Below, piece after piece: positions 16,297-22,479 of a stretch of DNA of 32,091 bases (position 1 is its first letter; every line of letters starts with the position of its first letter). The stretch spans positions 1 to 32,091 of the forward strand of contig JAZQJA010000020.1 in NCBI GenBank assembly GCA_045541455.1, written 5' to 3'. The position numbers and the translations under genes are program-made. Origin of the DNA: RGIG9041 sp045541455 (GTDB taxonomy: Bacteria; Bacillota; Clostridia; Oscillospirales; QAKW01). The notes under the pieces were generated by a model. That model was not told the DNA's origin. It made no database searches and saw only the letters and a list, made by a program, of their open reading frames with translations.

Positions 16297-18246
16297 ATGA
16301 CATTTTTTAAGAAAAAAACAGTAGATAACCCAAGTGAACCTATGGACCTTGACGCTGTAATTAAGAAGTTTGACAGAGAATCAAACACTCGTGTTTGGGA
16401 AGGCGTTCCAAAAATTATTGTAAATAGCGTTTTAGCCATTTTCTCTCTTTTTTGTTTGTATGTAACTTTATTTGCAACTTGGCTTGAAGAAATACGACTT
16501 ACAACTTTTATGGCTTTCATTGTCCTAATAGGATTTTTAGTTTTCCCTATAAAAAAAGGTAAACAAAAAGTAAATAACATGCCTTGGTATGATATAATAA
16601 TTATGGTGCTAGGCACTTCTTCATTTTTATATTACACGATAAATGCTTTAACAATCATTCAACAGGGAAGCAGATTTGAATGGTATCAAGTAATAATTGC
16701 AATTATAGGTATTATCGCTTTAGCTGAAGTTTGCCGTAGAAGCGTAGGTTTGCCTATTTTAATTGTTGCCGGTGTTTTGATACTGTATGCGCTGTTCTTT
16801 GGACTTTCTAATCCTACATTAGGCGGAAAGTTAAATTATATAACTTCTTATCTTTTCTATAGCAAAGAAGGTATATTCTCAACGCCAGTAAATGTGTGTT
16901 CCAAATTCATTGTTGTATTTATTATTTTTGGTGCATTTTTAGAGCGTACAGGCATTGCCGATTTCTTTATAAAAATCTCAAATGCAATCGTTGGTGGTTT
17001 TTCCGGTGGCCCTGCAAAAGTCGCAGTAGTTGCAAGCGCCATGGAAGGAATGGTTTCAGGCTCATCTGTTGCAAATACTGTAGGTTCGGGGTCTGTCACT
17101 ATCCCTCTTATGAAAAAAACTGGTTATAAACCTGAATTTGCTGCCGCAGCAGAAGCTGCTGCTTCGACAGGTGGACAAATAATGCCGCCAATTATGGGTG
17201 CTGCAGCTTTTTTGATGGCCGACTTTGTTGGTGTGCCCTATAGTAACATAGTACTAAGAGCAATTTTACCTGCAATTTTATATTTTGCCGGTATTTTTAT
17301 AACTGTCCACCTAGAAGCAAAGAAACAGGGATTACGTGGATTAACTAAAGAGGAACTTCCAAAAATTAAACCTCTTTTAAAACAAATTTACTTAATCATA
17401 CCGCTTATTCTGCTTATTTATTTGGTAAGTACAAGTAAAAGTTCAATACAATACGCAGCTGCCATCGCTATAGTTGCTACAATTGTAGTTGGCGTTTGCA
17501 ATAAGGAAAATAGAATAACTCCTAAACGGATTTTTGAAGCGCTTGCATCAGGTGGCCAAGGAATGATTACAGTTGCAGCGGCTTGCGGTATTGCAGGTAT
17601 TATAGCTGGAACTATAACAATGACAGGTCTGGCAAATATTATTTTTAACGGAATACTTACAATTGCCGGTAATCATGTTATTATTGCACTCTTTCTTACA
17701 ATGCTTTGCTGTATAGTACTTGGTATGGGTGTTCCCACAACGGCAAATTATTGTATTATGGCGGCAACTTGCGCACCTATACTTATTCGAATGGGCGTGC
17801 CCGCGCTTGCAGCTCATTTCTTTGTGTTTTACTTTGGAATAGTTGCCGACCTTACTCCTCCAGTTGCATTAGCAGCTTATGCCGGTGCAGCAATAGCACA
17901 GGCTAATCCCATGAAAACAGCATTTACTGCAACAAAGCTTGCAATTGGAGCATTTATTGTTCCTTACGTTTTTGCTCTTAATCCGGCAATGTTGTTTATT
18001 AATACTACTGCTGTTGAAGTAATACTTATTTGTTTTACATCTCTCATAGGAATTTTTGCTGTTTCCGCTTCTCTTCAAGGTTATTTCTTATGCAATATGC
18101 ACTGGCACGAAATAATAATATGTTTAATCGGTGGACTACTTCTAATTTATCCGGGAATCGTAACTGATATAATAGGTGTTACACTTGTTTCTTGCGTTAT
18201 GATATTTCAAATTATTAGCAATAAAAAAAGTAAAATAAAAGTTTAA
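16297..18246 (+). CDS. TRAP transporter fused permease (small + large subunit)
   Basis: A 649-residue membrane protein of the fused 4TM/12TM TRAP permease family that partners TAXI binding proteins. The N-terminal cytoplasmic stretch (about 1-40) leads into the small-subunit-like helices. The large-subunit part has the conserved SGGPAKVAVVASAMEGMVSG, SGSVTIPLMKKTGY and STGGQIMPPIMGAAAF segments (about 228-310). A second MGVPTTANYCIMAATCAP segment (about 476-493) is the pseudo-repeat. It is a sodium- or proton-driven, high-affinity importer with no ATPase. AGGAGA precedes ATG 16297. Confidence 0.94.
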   Translation: MTFFKKKTVDNPSEPMDLDAVIKKFDRESNTRVWEGVPKIIVNSVLAIFSLFCLYVTLFATWLEEIRLTTFMAFIVLIGFLVFPIKKGKQKVNNMPWYDIIIMVLGTSSFLYYTINALTIIQQGSRFEWYQVIIAIIGIIALAEVCRRSVGLPILIVAGVLILYALFFGLSNPTLGGKLNYITSYLFYSKEGIFSTPVNVCSKFIVVFIIFGAFLERTGIADFFIKISNAIVGGFSGGPAKVAVVASAMEGMVSGSSVANTVGSGSVTIPLMKKTGYKPEFAAAAEAAASTGGQIMPPIMGAAAFLMADFVGVPYSNIVLRAILPAILYFAGIFITVHLEAKKQGLRGLTKEELPKIKPLLKQIYLIIPLILLIYLVSTSKSSIQYAAAIAIVATIVVGVCNKENRITPKRIFEALASGGQGMITVAAACGIAGIIAGTITMTGLANIIFNGILTIAGNHVIIALFLTMLCCIVLGMGVPTTANYCIMAATCAPILIRMGVPALAAHFFVFYFGIVADLTPPVALAAYAGAAIAQANPMKTAFTATKLAIGAFIVPYVFALNPAMLFINTTAVEVILICFTSLIGIFAVSASLQGYFLCNMHWHEIIICLIGGLLLIYPGIVTDIIGVTLVSCVMIFQIISNKKSKIKV

Positions 18247-18251
18247 TTAAT

Positions 18252-18303
18252 AAAGCCACCAATAATATTGTATCTAAAATAAGAACAGTTTTTTGGTGGC
18301 TTT
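18252..18303 (+). terminator. terminator after the TRAP permease
   Basis: AAAGCCACCAA (18252-18262) pairs with TTGGTGGCTTT (18293-18303) across a 30-base loop, and T-rich sequence follows. Confidence 0.6.
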
Positions 18304-18334
18304 AAATATTTTATATTTTTTTGAATATATTATA

Positions 18335-18363
18335 TTGACAAAACATTTTTGGTGTGTTAAACT
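18335..18363 (+). promoter_or_regulatory. promoter of tRNA array 2
   Basis: A consensus TTGACA (18335-18340) and TAAACT (18358-18363) have a 17-base spacer. They lie 22 bases before tRNA-Asp. Confidence 0.7.
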
Positions 18364-18385
18364 AATCTAGCCATCAAAATTAAAT

Positions 18386-18462
18386 GGCCTGGTAGTTCAG
18401 TTGGTTAGAACGCTAGCCTGTCACGCTAGAGGTCGTGGGTTCGAGCCCCATCCAGGTCGCCA
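18386..18462 (+). tRNA. tRNA-Asp (GTC), copy 2
   Basis: A 77-base tRNA identical to the copy at 13427. Anticodon GTC at 18420-18422, CCA encoded. Confidence 0.97.
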
Positions 18463-18469
18463 TTTTTTT

Positions 18470-18545
18470 GCCTCTGTAGCTCAGTAGGTAGAGCAGGGGA
18501 CTGAAAATCCCCGTGTCGGTGGTTCGATTCCGCCCGGAGGCACCA
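18470..18545 (+). tRNA. tRNA-Phe (GAA), copy 2 (intact)
   Basis: A 76-base tRNA with anticodon GAA at 18503-18505, a normal T-loop TTCGATT and a C66 that pairs with G7. This is the intact counterpart of the altered copy at 13509. Confidence 0.97.
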
Positions 18546-18548
18546 CCG

Positions 18549-18582
18549 AGACAAAAACATATATGTTTTTGTCTTTTTATTT
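18549..18582 (+). terminator. terminator-like hairpin inside tRNA array 2
   Basis: The palindrome from AGACAAAAACAT to its complement, ending GTTTTTGTCT, is followed by TTTT. It has the same stem core as the hairpin in array 1. tRNA-Cys begins about 14 bases later with no promoter between. Confidence 0.7.
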
Positions 18583-18595
18583 AAAAAAATATCAT

Positions 18596-18670
18596 GGTGC
18601 CATAGCCAAGCGGTAAGGCCAAGGTCTGCAAAACCTTTATTCCCCGGTTCAAATCCGGGTGGCACCTCCA
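18596..18670 (+). tRNA. tRNA-Cys (GCA), copy 2
   Basis: A 75-base tRNA identical to the copy at 13625, with encoded CCA. Confidence 0.97.
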
Positions 18671-18706
18671 GAAAAAACTCCTTGAGATTTCTCAAGGAGT
18701 TTTTTC
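18671..18706 (+). terminator. terminator of tRNA array 2
   Basis: GAAAAAACTCCTTGAG pairs with CTCAAGGAGTTTTTTC around a 4-base loop, a perfect 16-bp stem that can work in both directions. It starts directly after the tRNA-Cys CCA. Confidence 0.9.
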
Positions 18707-18707
18707 A

Positions 18708-18877
18708 ATGAAGCCTTCCCTTCGGGAACATGAAATCGCTTACGCTAATGAAGCAGCCTTCGGCTATGAAGTGTGCCTTACGGCACGATATGGAACGCTT
18801 TGCTTTATATTTTGCAAAGCAAAATGCTTCATAGAGGCAAAGCCTCTGCTTCATGGGAGCGAAAGCGAGTGCTTCAT
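18708..18877 (+). repeat. spacer-hairpin array A (ATGAAG ... CTTCAT palindrome)
   Basis: In the left half ATGAAG occurs at 18708-18713, 18748-18753 and 18766-18771, with a shorter ATGAA at 18730. In the right half CTTCAT occurs at 18827-18832, 18849-18854 and 18872-18877. Between motifs lie small hairpins: TTCCC/GGGAA, AGCC/GGCT, GTGCC/GGCAC, the central GCTTTGC/GCAAAGC, and AGAGGC/GCCTCT. The units TCGCTTACGCT (left) and AGCGAAAGCGA (right) are not good hairpins alone, but complement each other at 10 of 11 positions. No open reading frame of note is present. The promoter of the next gene follows directly. Confidence 0.85.
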
Positions 18878-18883
18878 TATCCT

Positions 18884-18912
18884 TTGACCCTCCACAGTTT
18901 TTATGTTATAAT
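18884..18912 (+). promoter_or_regulatory. promoter of the 18937 gene
   Basis: TTGACC (18884-18889) and TATAAT (18907-18912) have a 17-base spacer. Transcription should start near 18919, at the AGGAGGTG ribosome-binding site, so the leader is very short. Confidence 0.8.
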
Positions 18913-18936
18913 ACAGCCAGGAGGTGTGTATTTCTA

Positions 18937-19641
18937 ATGGGTAGTAATTTCCTAATTGCAAAGTTTGGTAAAGAAGAACATATAAAACAATTACAAAAAG
19001 GGAAAATCTTTTTTAATTCCATACAAAAATATCGAGATGATGGAACTGATTATCGCGGCGACTCAATGGAGGGACGGATTCCGTTGAATCCAAATGATAT
19101 TGAGATTTATGGTGCTTGCGGTGAAAGATTGTTTGATACCATTCCCAGACCGGATTTCGTAACACAATCTGTTTTGGATGATGAAAATTTAATGATGTTT
19201 TGTGCTTCGGCTATTACAAAAAACATTATGACCGAAGTTGATAATAATATTTGGTATTTTAATGATGCGTATAAGCAATCTATGGCTAAATTTGGTGATT
19301 ATGTAATGCTTTTTTGGTCTTTCGAGTTGTTGGAAAAGATTAAGACTGCAGTCGATTGCACCGGACAAAATATTGGTTACGATTCTGGTATGATTCTATA
19401 TAGAGATTTGACAGATTTTTCAGATACACATGAATATCGAATTACAGGCAGTCTACTTGATAGATATTTTGTTAAAAGTTTGTCTTACAAAGATCAAAAC
19501 GAATGGCGAGTACTCATTGATGGGGAGTACCAGCGATTGACTTCAAATTATTTGGATGGTTTCTTAATAGAATCAACGCCATTTGAATTCTCAATAATAA
19601 AAAGGACGGAAGAATTTTTGAATGGATACATCAAATTGTAA
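18937..19641 (+). CDS. unrecognised 234-residue protein
   Basis: I do not recognise this soluble protein with confidence. It opens with NFLIAKFGKEEHIKQLQKG then KIFFNSIQKYRDDG and a YRGDSMEG turn, and lacks a signal peptide or membrane helices. Later segments include MMFCASAITKN, an aromatic-rich middle (FGDYVMLFWSFELLEKI) and the NEWRVLIDGEY segment near the end. The N-terminal pattern recalls small cytosolic families in mobile or defence contexts (DUF2971-like proteins also begin with a short KF/Y...L..G.I.F motif), but this is a guess. ATG 18937 is chosen because AGGAGGTG (18919-18926) precedes it; an upstream in-frame opening overlaps the array and promoter. It is a single-gene unit. Confidence 0.75.
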   Translation: MGSNFLIAKFGKEEHIKQLQKGKIFFNSIQKYRDDGTDYRGDSMEGRIPLNPNDIEIYGACGERLFDTIPRPDFVTQSVLDDENLMMFCASAITKNIMTEVDNNIWYFNDAYKQSMAKFGDYVMLFWSFELLEKIKTAVDCTGQNIGYDSGMILYRDLTDFSDTHEYRITGSLLDRYFVKSLSYKDQNEWRVLIDGEYQRLTSNYLDGFLIESTPFEFSIIKRTEEFLNGYIKL

Positions 19642-19665
19642 TTTTATTCATAGTGAATGGTTAAA

Positions 19666-19697
19666 TAGCAAAACATCATACTCTATGAGTATTGCTA
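19666..19697 (+). promoter_or_regulatory. inverted repeat overlapping the -35 of the PH-domain gene
   Basis: TAGCAA (19666-19671) pairs with TTGCTA (19692-19697), and TACTC pairs with GAGTA inside it. The right arm TTGCTA is also the likely -35 box, so the repeat could be an operator or the end of the preceding transcript. Confidence 0.5.
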
Positions 19698-19719
19698 TTT
19701 GTGTAAAAAATGTTACAAT
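19692..19719 (+). promoter_or_regulatory. promoter of the PH-domain gene
   Basis: TTGCTA (19692-19697) and TACAAT (19714-19719) have a 16-base spacer. They lie about 29 bases before the start codon. Confidence 0.6.
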
Positions 19720-19748
19720 ATCTAGAAAAAAGAGGGGAGAATTAAATA

Positions 19749-20129
19749 ATGATTGATTTTCAAAATGCAACGTTTTTCAAACTAAAGAAGGTGACTAACG
19801 AAAAATCGGAGTTGTTAGTGGGTCCGTTACTTGTTTCTGATGAAAGTATCATTTCTACATATAAAGGTATGCGAGACCAAGTCGTTTTTACAAACAAAAG
19901 AATAATTTCAATAAATATACAAGGTTTAACTGGTACAAAACAAGATTATACATCTATGCCGTATTCAAGAATTCAAGCTTATTCAGTTGAAACAGCAGGA
20001 AGAGAAGAATTGATTGCGGATTGTGAATTGGAACTGTATTTTTCCGGAATTGGAAAAGTTAAATTTGAATTTAAAGGCGATTGCGATATAAAGGAAATTT
20101 GCAAAATGATCTCAGAAAGAGTATTATAA
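19749..20129 (+). CDS. bacterial PH-domain protein
   Basis: A 126-residue single-domain protein of the bacterial pleckstrin-homology (bPH) type. After a helical start it has GMRDQVVFTNKRIISI, the YTSMPYSRIQAYSVET strand pair, and a final helix (IKEICKMISERVL). That order, of a 'D.vvfTnkRli' strand and an 'ipysrI' strand, is typical of the family. The molecular role is unknown; homologues are small cytosolic proteins of Firmicutes. AGAGGGGAG precedes ATG 19749. It is monocistronic, between two single-gene units. Confidence 0.85.
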   Translation: MIDFQNATFFKLKKVTNEKSELLVGPLLVSDESIISTYKGMRDQVVFTNKRIISINIQGLTGTKQDYTSMPYSRIQAYSVETAGREELIADCELELYFSGIGKVKFEFKGDCDIKEICKMISERVL

Positions 20130-20156
20130 ACATATCTTTATGAAAATCCTCAGTTT

Positions 20157-20207
20157 TCAGTCACATTTCATTCGTGTCATTAAGTTCAAAACTCCCAAAA
20201 AGAAAAG
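20157..20207 (+). repeat. diverged 3'-flank repeat, copy 1
   Basis: Downstream of the PH-domain gene, a stretch containing ATTCGTGTCATTAAGTTC then AAAACTCCCAAAAAGAAAAG matches 21587-21638 downstream of the zinc-ribbon gene. About 80% identity is seen over roughly 36 bases, mostly with transitions. Both are followed by AAGACACGA and then a terminator. Confidence 0.65.
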
Positions 20208-20236
20208 ACACGATGTGAATCGTGTCTTTTCTTTTT
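20197..20236 (+). terminator. terminator after the PH-domain gene
   Basis: A perfect 18-bp stem, AAAAAGAAAAGACACGAT with its complement, has a GTGA loop and ends in a T run. It contains the ACGATGT motif used in the adjacent array B. Confidence 0.88.
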
Positions 20237-20383
20237 GTGTTTGCGTCCGAAAGCACACAACATCGTTTATAAGCTAACTCGCAACATCATTCCACCTTAG
20301 CGGACACAAAACGAGGTTGCCTTCGGCAAACAGTGTTACGGCTATCTCCGTAAACGATGTGGGCTTACGCTCAACGATGTTGC
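20237..20383 (+). repeat. spacer-hairpin array B (ACATCGT ... ACGATGT palindrome)
   Basis: The left half has ACATCGTTTA (20260-20269) and GCAACATC (20281-20288). The right half has the exact complements TAAACGATGT (20351-20360) and GATGTTGC (20376-20383). Local hairpins between them are TTGCC/GGCAA (20317-20329) and TTACGG/CCGTAA (20336-20353), with a weaker GTGTTTGC/GCACAC at the left edge. The architecture matches array A with a different motif. The last unit runs into the -35 box of the next gene. It fills most of the 300-base gap between genes. Confidence 0.78.
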
Positions 20384-20408
20384 ACTTCTTGCAAATATAT
20401 GCTATAAT
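20380..20408 (+). promoter_or_regulatory. promoter of the deacetylase-like gene
   Basis: TTGCAC (20380-20385) and TATAAT (20403-20408) have a 17-base spacer. The -35 shares bases with the final ACGATGTTGC of array B. Confidence 0.75.
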
Positions 20409-20429
20409 ACACACATAGGTGGTGTTAAT

Positions 20430-21200
20430 ATGAAAACATTCTGTTTTACGGTTGACGATAACATTCGATTTTTAAAAGAATTGACCGAAAATACCTATAG
20501 CAGTATTTTTGAACATCCATATCTTGCCATGTATAAGCGCTTACATGAAAAATTTGATTTGAAAGTACAGTTAAATTTGTTCTACCGCACGGAAAATTTC
20601 GACCTTTCAAAAATGAGTACGGCTTATTATTCCGAATGGAAGGAAAACGCGGATTGGCTGAAATTGTCATTCCACTCGGATTATGAAAATGTAAAGCCGT
20701 ATGAATTTTCAGGATATGATGAAGTTTATCAAGATTGCAAAAAGGTAAATAATCAAATTATTCGATTTTCTTCACCTTCCGCTCTGGCAAAAACAACTAC
20801 CATTCATTATTGCCTTACTACAGAAGAGGGCTTGAATGCGCTTGCAGATAATAATGTTTTAGGCTTGTTGGGGCTTTTCGGTAACGAGGAAAATCCAAGA
20901 ACATCATATGGGCTAACAAAAAACGATGCAACCAGAATACGTAACGGAGAAACTATTAAAAGTGGTGTGATAAGCTTTGCTTCAATAGATATTGTGCTCA
21001 ACTGCTTTTCTAAACAAGAAATTTTGACACGGTTGGAAAACTTGATTGAACGAAACGATATACGGGTTATGATACACGAGCAATATTATTATGTTGATTA
21101 TAAAAGGTATCAACCCGATTTTGAAGAAAAACTTACTACTACGTTTTCTTTTTTGAAATCGCATGGATATGTGAGTAGTCATTTTGAAGATTTGATATAA
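20430..21200 (+). CDS. polysaccharide-deacetylase-like (CE4-related) protein
   Basis: A 256-residue protein without a signal peptide. The N-terminal FCFTVDDNIRFLKEL, with an Asp pair after the first strand, then the segment from MYKRLHEKFDLKVQLNLFY to WLKLSFHSDYEN, resemble the start of CE4 NodB-type barrels. In those, an Asp and two His bind the metal. The VMIHEQYYYVDYKRY segment near the end fits the last strand. The second His of the canonical H-x3-H is not clear, so catalysis is uncertain. Cytosolic members of this group are uncharacterised. AGGTGGTG precedes ATG 20430. Confidence 0.6.
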   Translation: MKTFCFTVDDNIRFLKELTENTYSSIFEHPYLAMYKRLHEKFDLKVQLNLFYRTENFDLSKMSTAYYSEWKENADWLKLSFHSDYENVKPYEFSGYDEVYQDCKKVNNQIIRFSSPSALAKTTTIHYCLTTEEGLNALADNNVLGLLGLFGNEENPRTSYGLTKNDATRIRNGETIKSGVISFASIDIVLNCFSKQEILTRLENLIERNDIRVMIHEQYYYVDYKRYQPDFEEKLTTTFSFLKSHGYVSSHFEDLI

Positions 21201-21205
21201 AAAAA

Positions 21206-21241
21206 TAGAAAATCTTCGGTTTTCTACCAGTTCTTTTTTAT
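21206..21241 (+). terminator. weak terminator-like hairpin after the deacetylase-like gene
   Basis: TAGAAAATC pairs with GGTTTTCTA around TTC. The T run (TTCTTTTTTAT) begins several bases later. Further along, AAACTAAT (about 21250) and ATTGATTT (about 21268) form another imperfect pair around GCACTTCGC, which resembles one unit of the spacer-hairpin arrays. Confidence 0.5.
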
Positions 21242-21317
21242 CTATTGATAAACTAATCGCACTTCGCATTGATTTATTATTGGGTTTATGCAACACTATA
21301 CCCGAGGCGGTGATTTG

Positions 21318-21575
21318 ATGAAACAATCAAAACTTCCATTCAAAACAAAACGAATAATTTTAAATGTAATAACAGCAATATTTGCGATAGCATTGATAAT
21401 ATTTTACAAGTTCTTTACTACAACCGGATTAGGAGTATTGATACTTATAACTTTCTTGATTATATTTTGCATTTTTCTGTATTTTTGGTGGCGTTGTCCA
21501 CATTGTGATACATTTTTTTGGAAACTTACGTGGTTTTCAAGATATTGTCCGCATTGCGGTAATGAGTTAGAATAA
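21318..21575 (+). CDS. small membrane protein with C-terminal zinc ribbon
   Basis: An 85-residue protein with two hydrophobic helices (about 14-33 and 38-57) and a C-terminal CPHC...CPHCG zinc-ribbon pair. The frame is open from an ATG at 21288. ATG 21318 is chosen because GAGGCGGTGA lies just before it, and it gives the basic start MKQSKLPFKTKR. Function is unknown. It ends 12 bases before the second copy of the 3'-flank repeat. Confidence 0.7.
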   Translation: MKQSKLPFKTKRIILNVITAIFAIALIIFYKFFTTTGLGVLILITFLIIFCIFLYFWWRCPHCDTFFWKLTWFSRYCPHCGNELE

Positions 21576-21586
21576 TCATTTGTTTT

Positions 21587-21638
21587 TCAGAGCCTTTTAA
21601 TTCATGCCACTAAATTTAAAACACCCAAAAATAAAAGC
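21587..21638 (+). repeat. diverged 3'-flank repeat, copy 2
   Basis: The counterpart of 20157-20207: CAG, then ATTCATGCCACTAAATTT and AAAACACCCAAAAATAAAAG. Here about 40 extra bases separate it from the shared AAGACACGA (about 21676) and the terminator. Confidence 0.65.
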
Positions 21639-21682
21639 AAGTCGTATGGGTCGTACTCTAAAGGACAGTACAACAAGACACG

Positions 21683-21721
21683 AAAACACCCATAGTTTTT
21701 TAAAAAACTATGGGTGTTTTT
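21683..21721 (+). terminator. terminator after the zinc-ribbon gene
   Basis: AAAACACCCATAGTTTTT and its complement form a near-perfect 18-bp stem ending in TTTTT. Confidence 0.88.
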
Positions 21722-21822
21722 AATATTTCCTTTCTTTGTTAGTCAAGTCGTGCTATAATATAACTAACCGATAAATAAGAATTTGATGGTCTGTTAATTT
21801 CAGTTGCAAACCTAAATGTTAA

Positions 21823-21847
21823 TACCCGTTGCTTGTAGCAACGGGTA
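21823..21847 (+). promoter_or_regulatory. operator-like inverted repeat over the -35 of the XRE gene
   Basis: TACCCGTTGC (21823-21832) and GCAACGGGTA (21838-21847) form a perfect 10-bp inverted repeat. Its 5-base centre TTGTA holds most of the likely -35 box, a position expected for autorepression by the downstream XRE protein. Confidence 0.65.
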
Positions 21848-21861
21848 CACTTTGATACAAT
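21833..21861 (+). promoter_or_regulatory. promoter of the XRE regulator gene
   Basis: TTGTAG (21833-21838) and TACAAT (21856-21861) have a 17-base spacer. A stronger isolated TATAAT at 21754-21759 could mark a second, more distal start, but its -35 is poor. Confidence 0.55.
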
Positions 21862-21895
21862 ACAAGCGACTACTAAAAGAAAGGAGGCATTCCTC

Positions 21896-22405
21896 ATGCT
21901 GAGTGAAAACATAAGGGCAGTCCGAAAATCAAAAGGATTATCCCAAGAAGAACTTGCTGTCAAGTTAAATGTGGTTCGACAAACAATCTCAAAATGGGAG
22001 CAAGGCTTGTCGGTACCAGACTCTAATATGTTGATTTCTTTATCAGAAGCACTCGACACACCTGTAAGTGTTTTGCTTGGAGAAATTGTTGAACAGACAG
22101 AAGTAAATGACTTAAAGGTGATTTCTGAAAAATTGGAAATCATCAATTTGCAACTTGCTCTGAGTAGAAACGCAAAGCGAAAAAAGTTAACAGTGTTCTT
22201 TAGCCTATTAGCAGTTGCCATAATAGCGGTTTGGATGCTCTTAATTATTTTTGGTAGCCCATATTTAGCGTGGGACTACAGTGACCCTGAAATAGCCGTT
22301 GTCGGAGTTCTTCTTCATGCATTTGAGTGGTTTTTTGTAAGGTTATCTCCAGTTGCTCTTATTGGAGCGATTGTAGGTATTTACCTAATATGGAAGAAAA
22401 AATAA
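21896..22405 (+). CDS. XRE-family transcriptional regulator with C-terminal membrane helices
   Basis: A 169-residue protein. The N-terminal HTH_3 domain (about 4-60) has KGLSQEELAVKLNVVRQTISKWEQG as core helices. A linker follows, and then two hydrophobic segments (about 99-121 and 138-165) that should anchor it in the membrane. Membrane-tethered XRE proteins of this form are common in Clostridia and Bacilli near small membrane or bacteriocin genes; the signal sensed is unknown. AAAGGAGG precedes ATG 21896. The upstream inverted repeat at 21823-21847 is the likely autoregulatory site. Confidence 0.87.
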   Translation: MLSENIRAVRKSKGLSQEELAVKLNVVRQTISKWEQGLSVPDSNMLISLSEALDTPVSVLLGEIVEQTEVNDLKVISEKLEIINLQLALSRNAKRKKLTVFFSLLAVAIIAVWMLLIIFGSPYLAWDYSDPEIAVVGVLLHAFEWFFVRLSPVALIGAIVGIYLIWKKK

Positions 22406-22479
22406 CGATTATTGCCAGGTAGAAGTGAATCGACCAATTCCAATTTATCGAATAGATGATATTTGTTTAGAAAAGGGTT

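Noticed and set aside
17548..17817. Cysteine-rich open frame on the minus strand inside the TRAP permease
   Set aside because: It is a shadow of the permease reading frame. The Cys/His richness comes from complementing its alanine and isoleucine codons, and no start site or ribosome-binding site supports it.
13838..18246. Insertion sequence or prophage between the tRNA arrays
   Set aside because: No transposase, integrase or phage gene is present. The content is transporters only, so only the duplicated arrays are reported.
18708..18877. Array A as a CRISPR or REP array
   Set aside because: The repeated motif is only six bases, the units between are self-complementary and of unequal length, and the motif inverts in the second half. 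CRISPR arrays have long fixed repeats and non-palindromic spacers, and no cas genes are present.
21245..21280. Promoter TTGATA with TATTAT before the zinc-ribbon gene
   Set aside because: The spacing of 24 bases is too long. The sequence is better explained as an imperfect hairpin.
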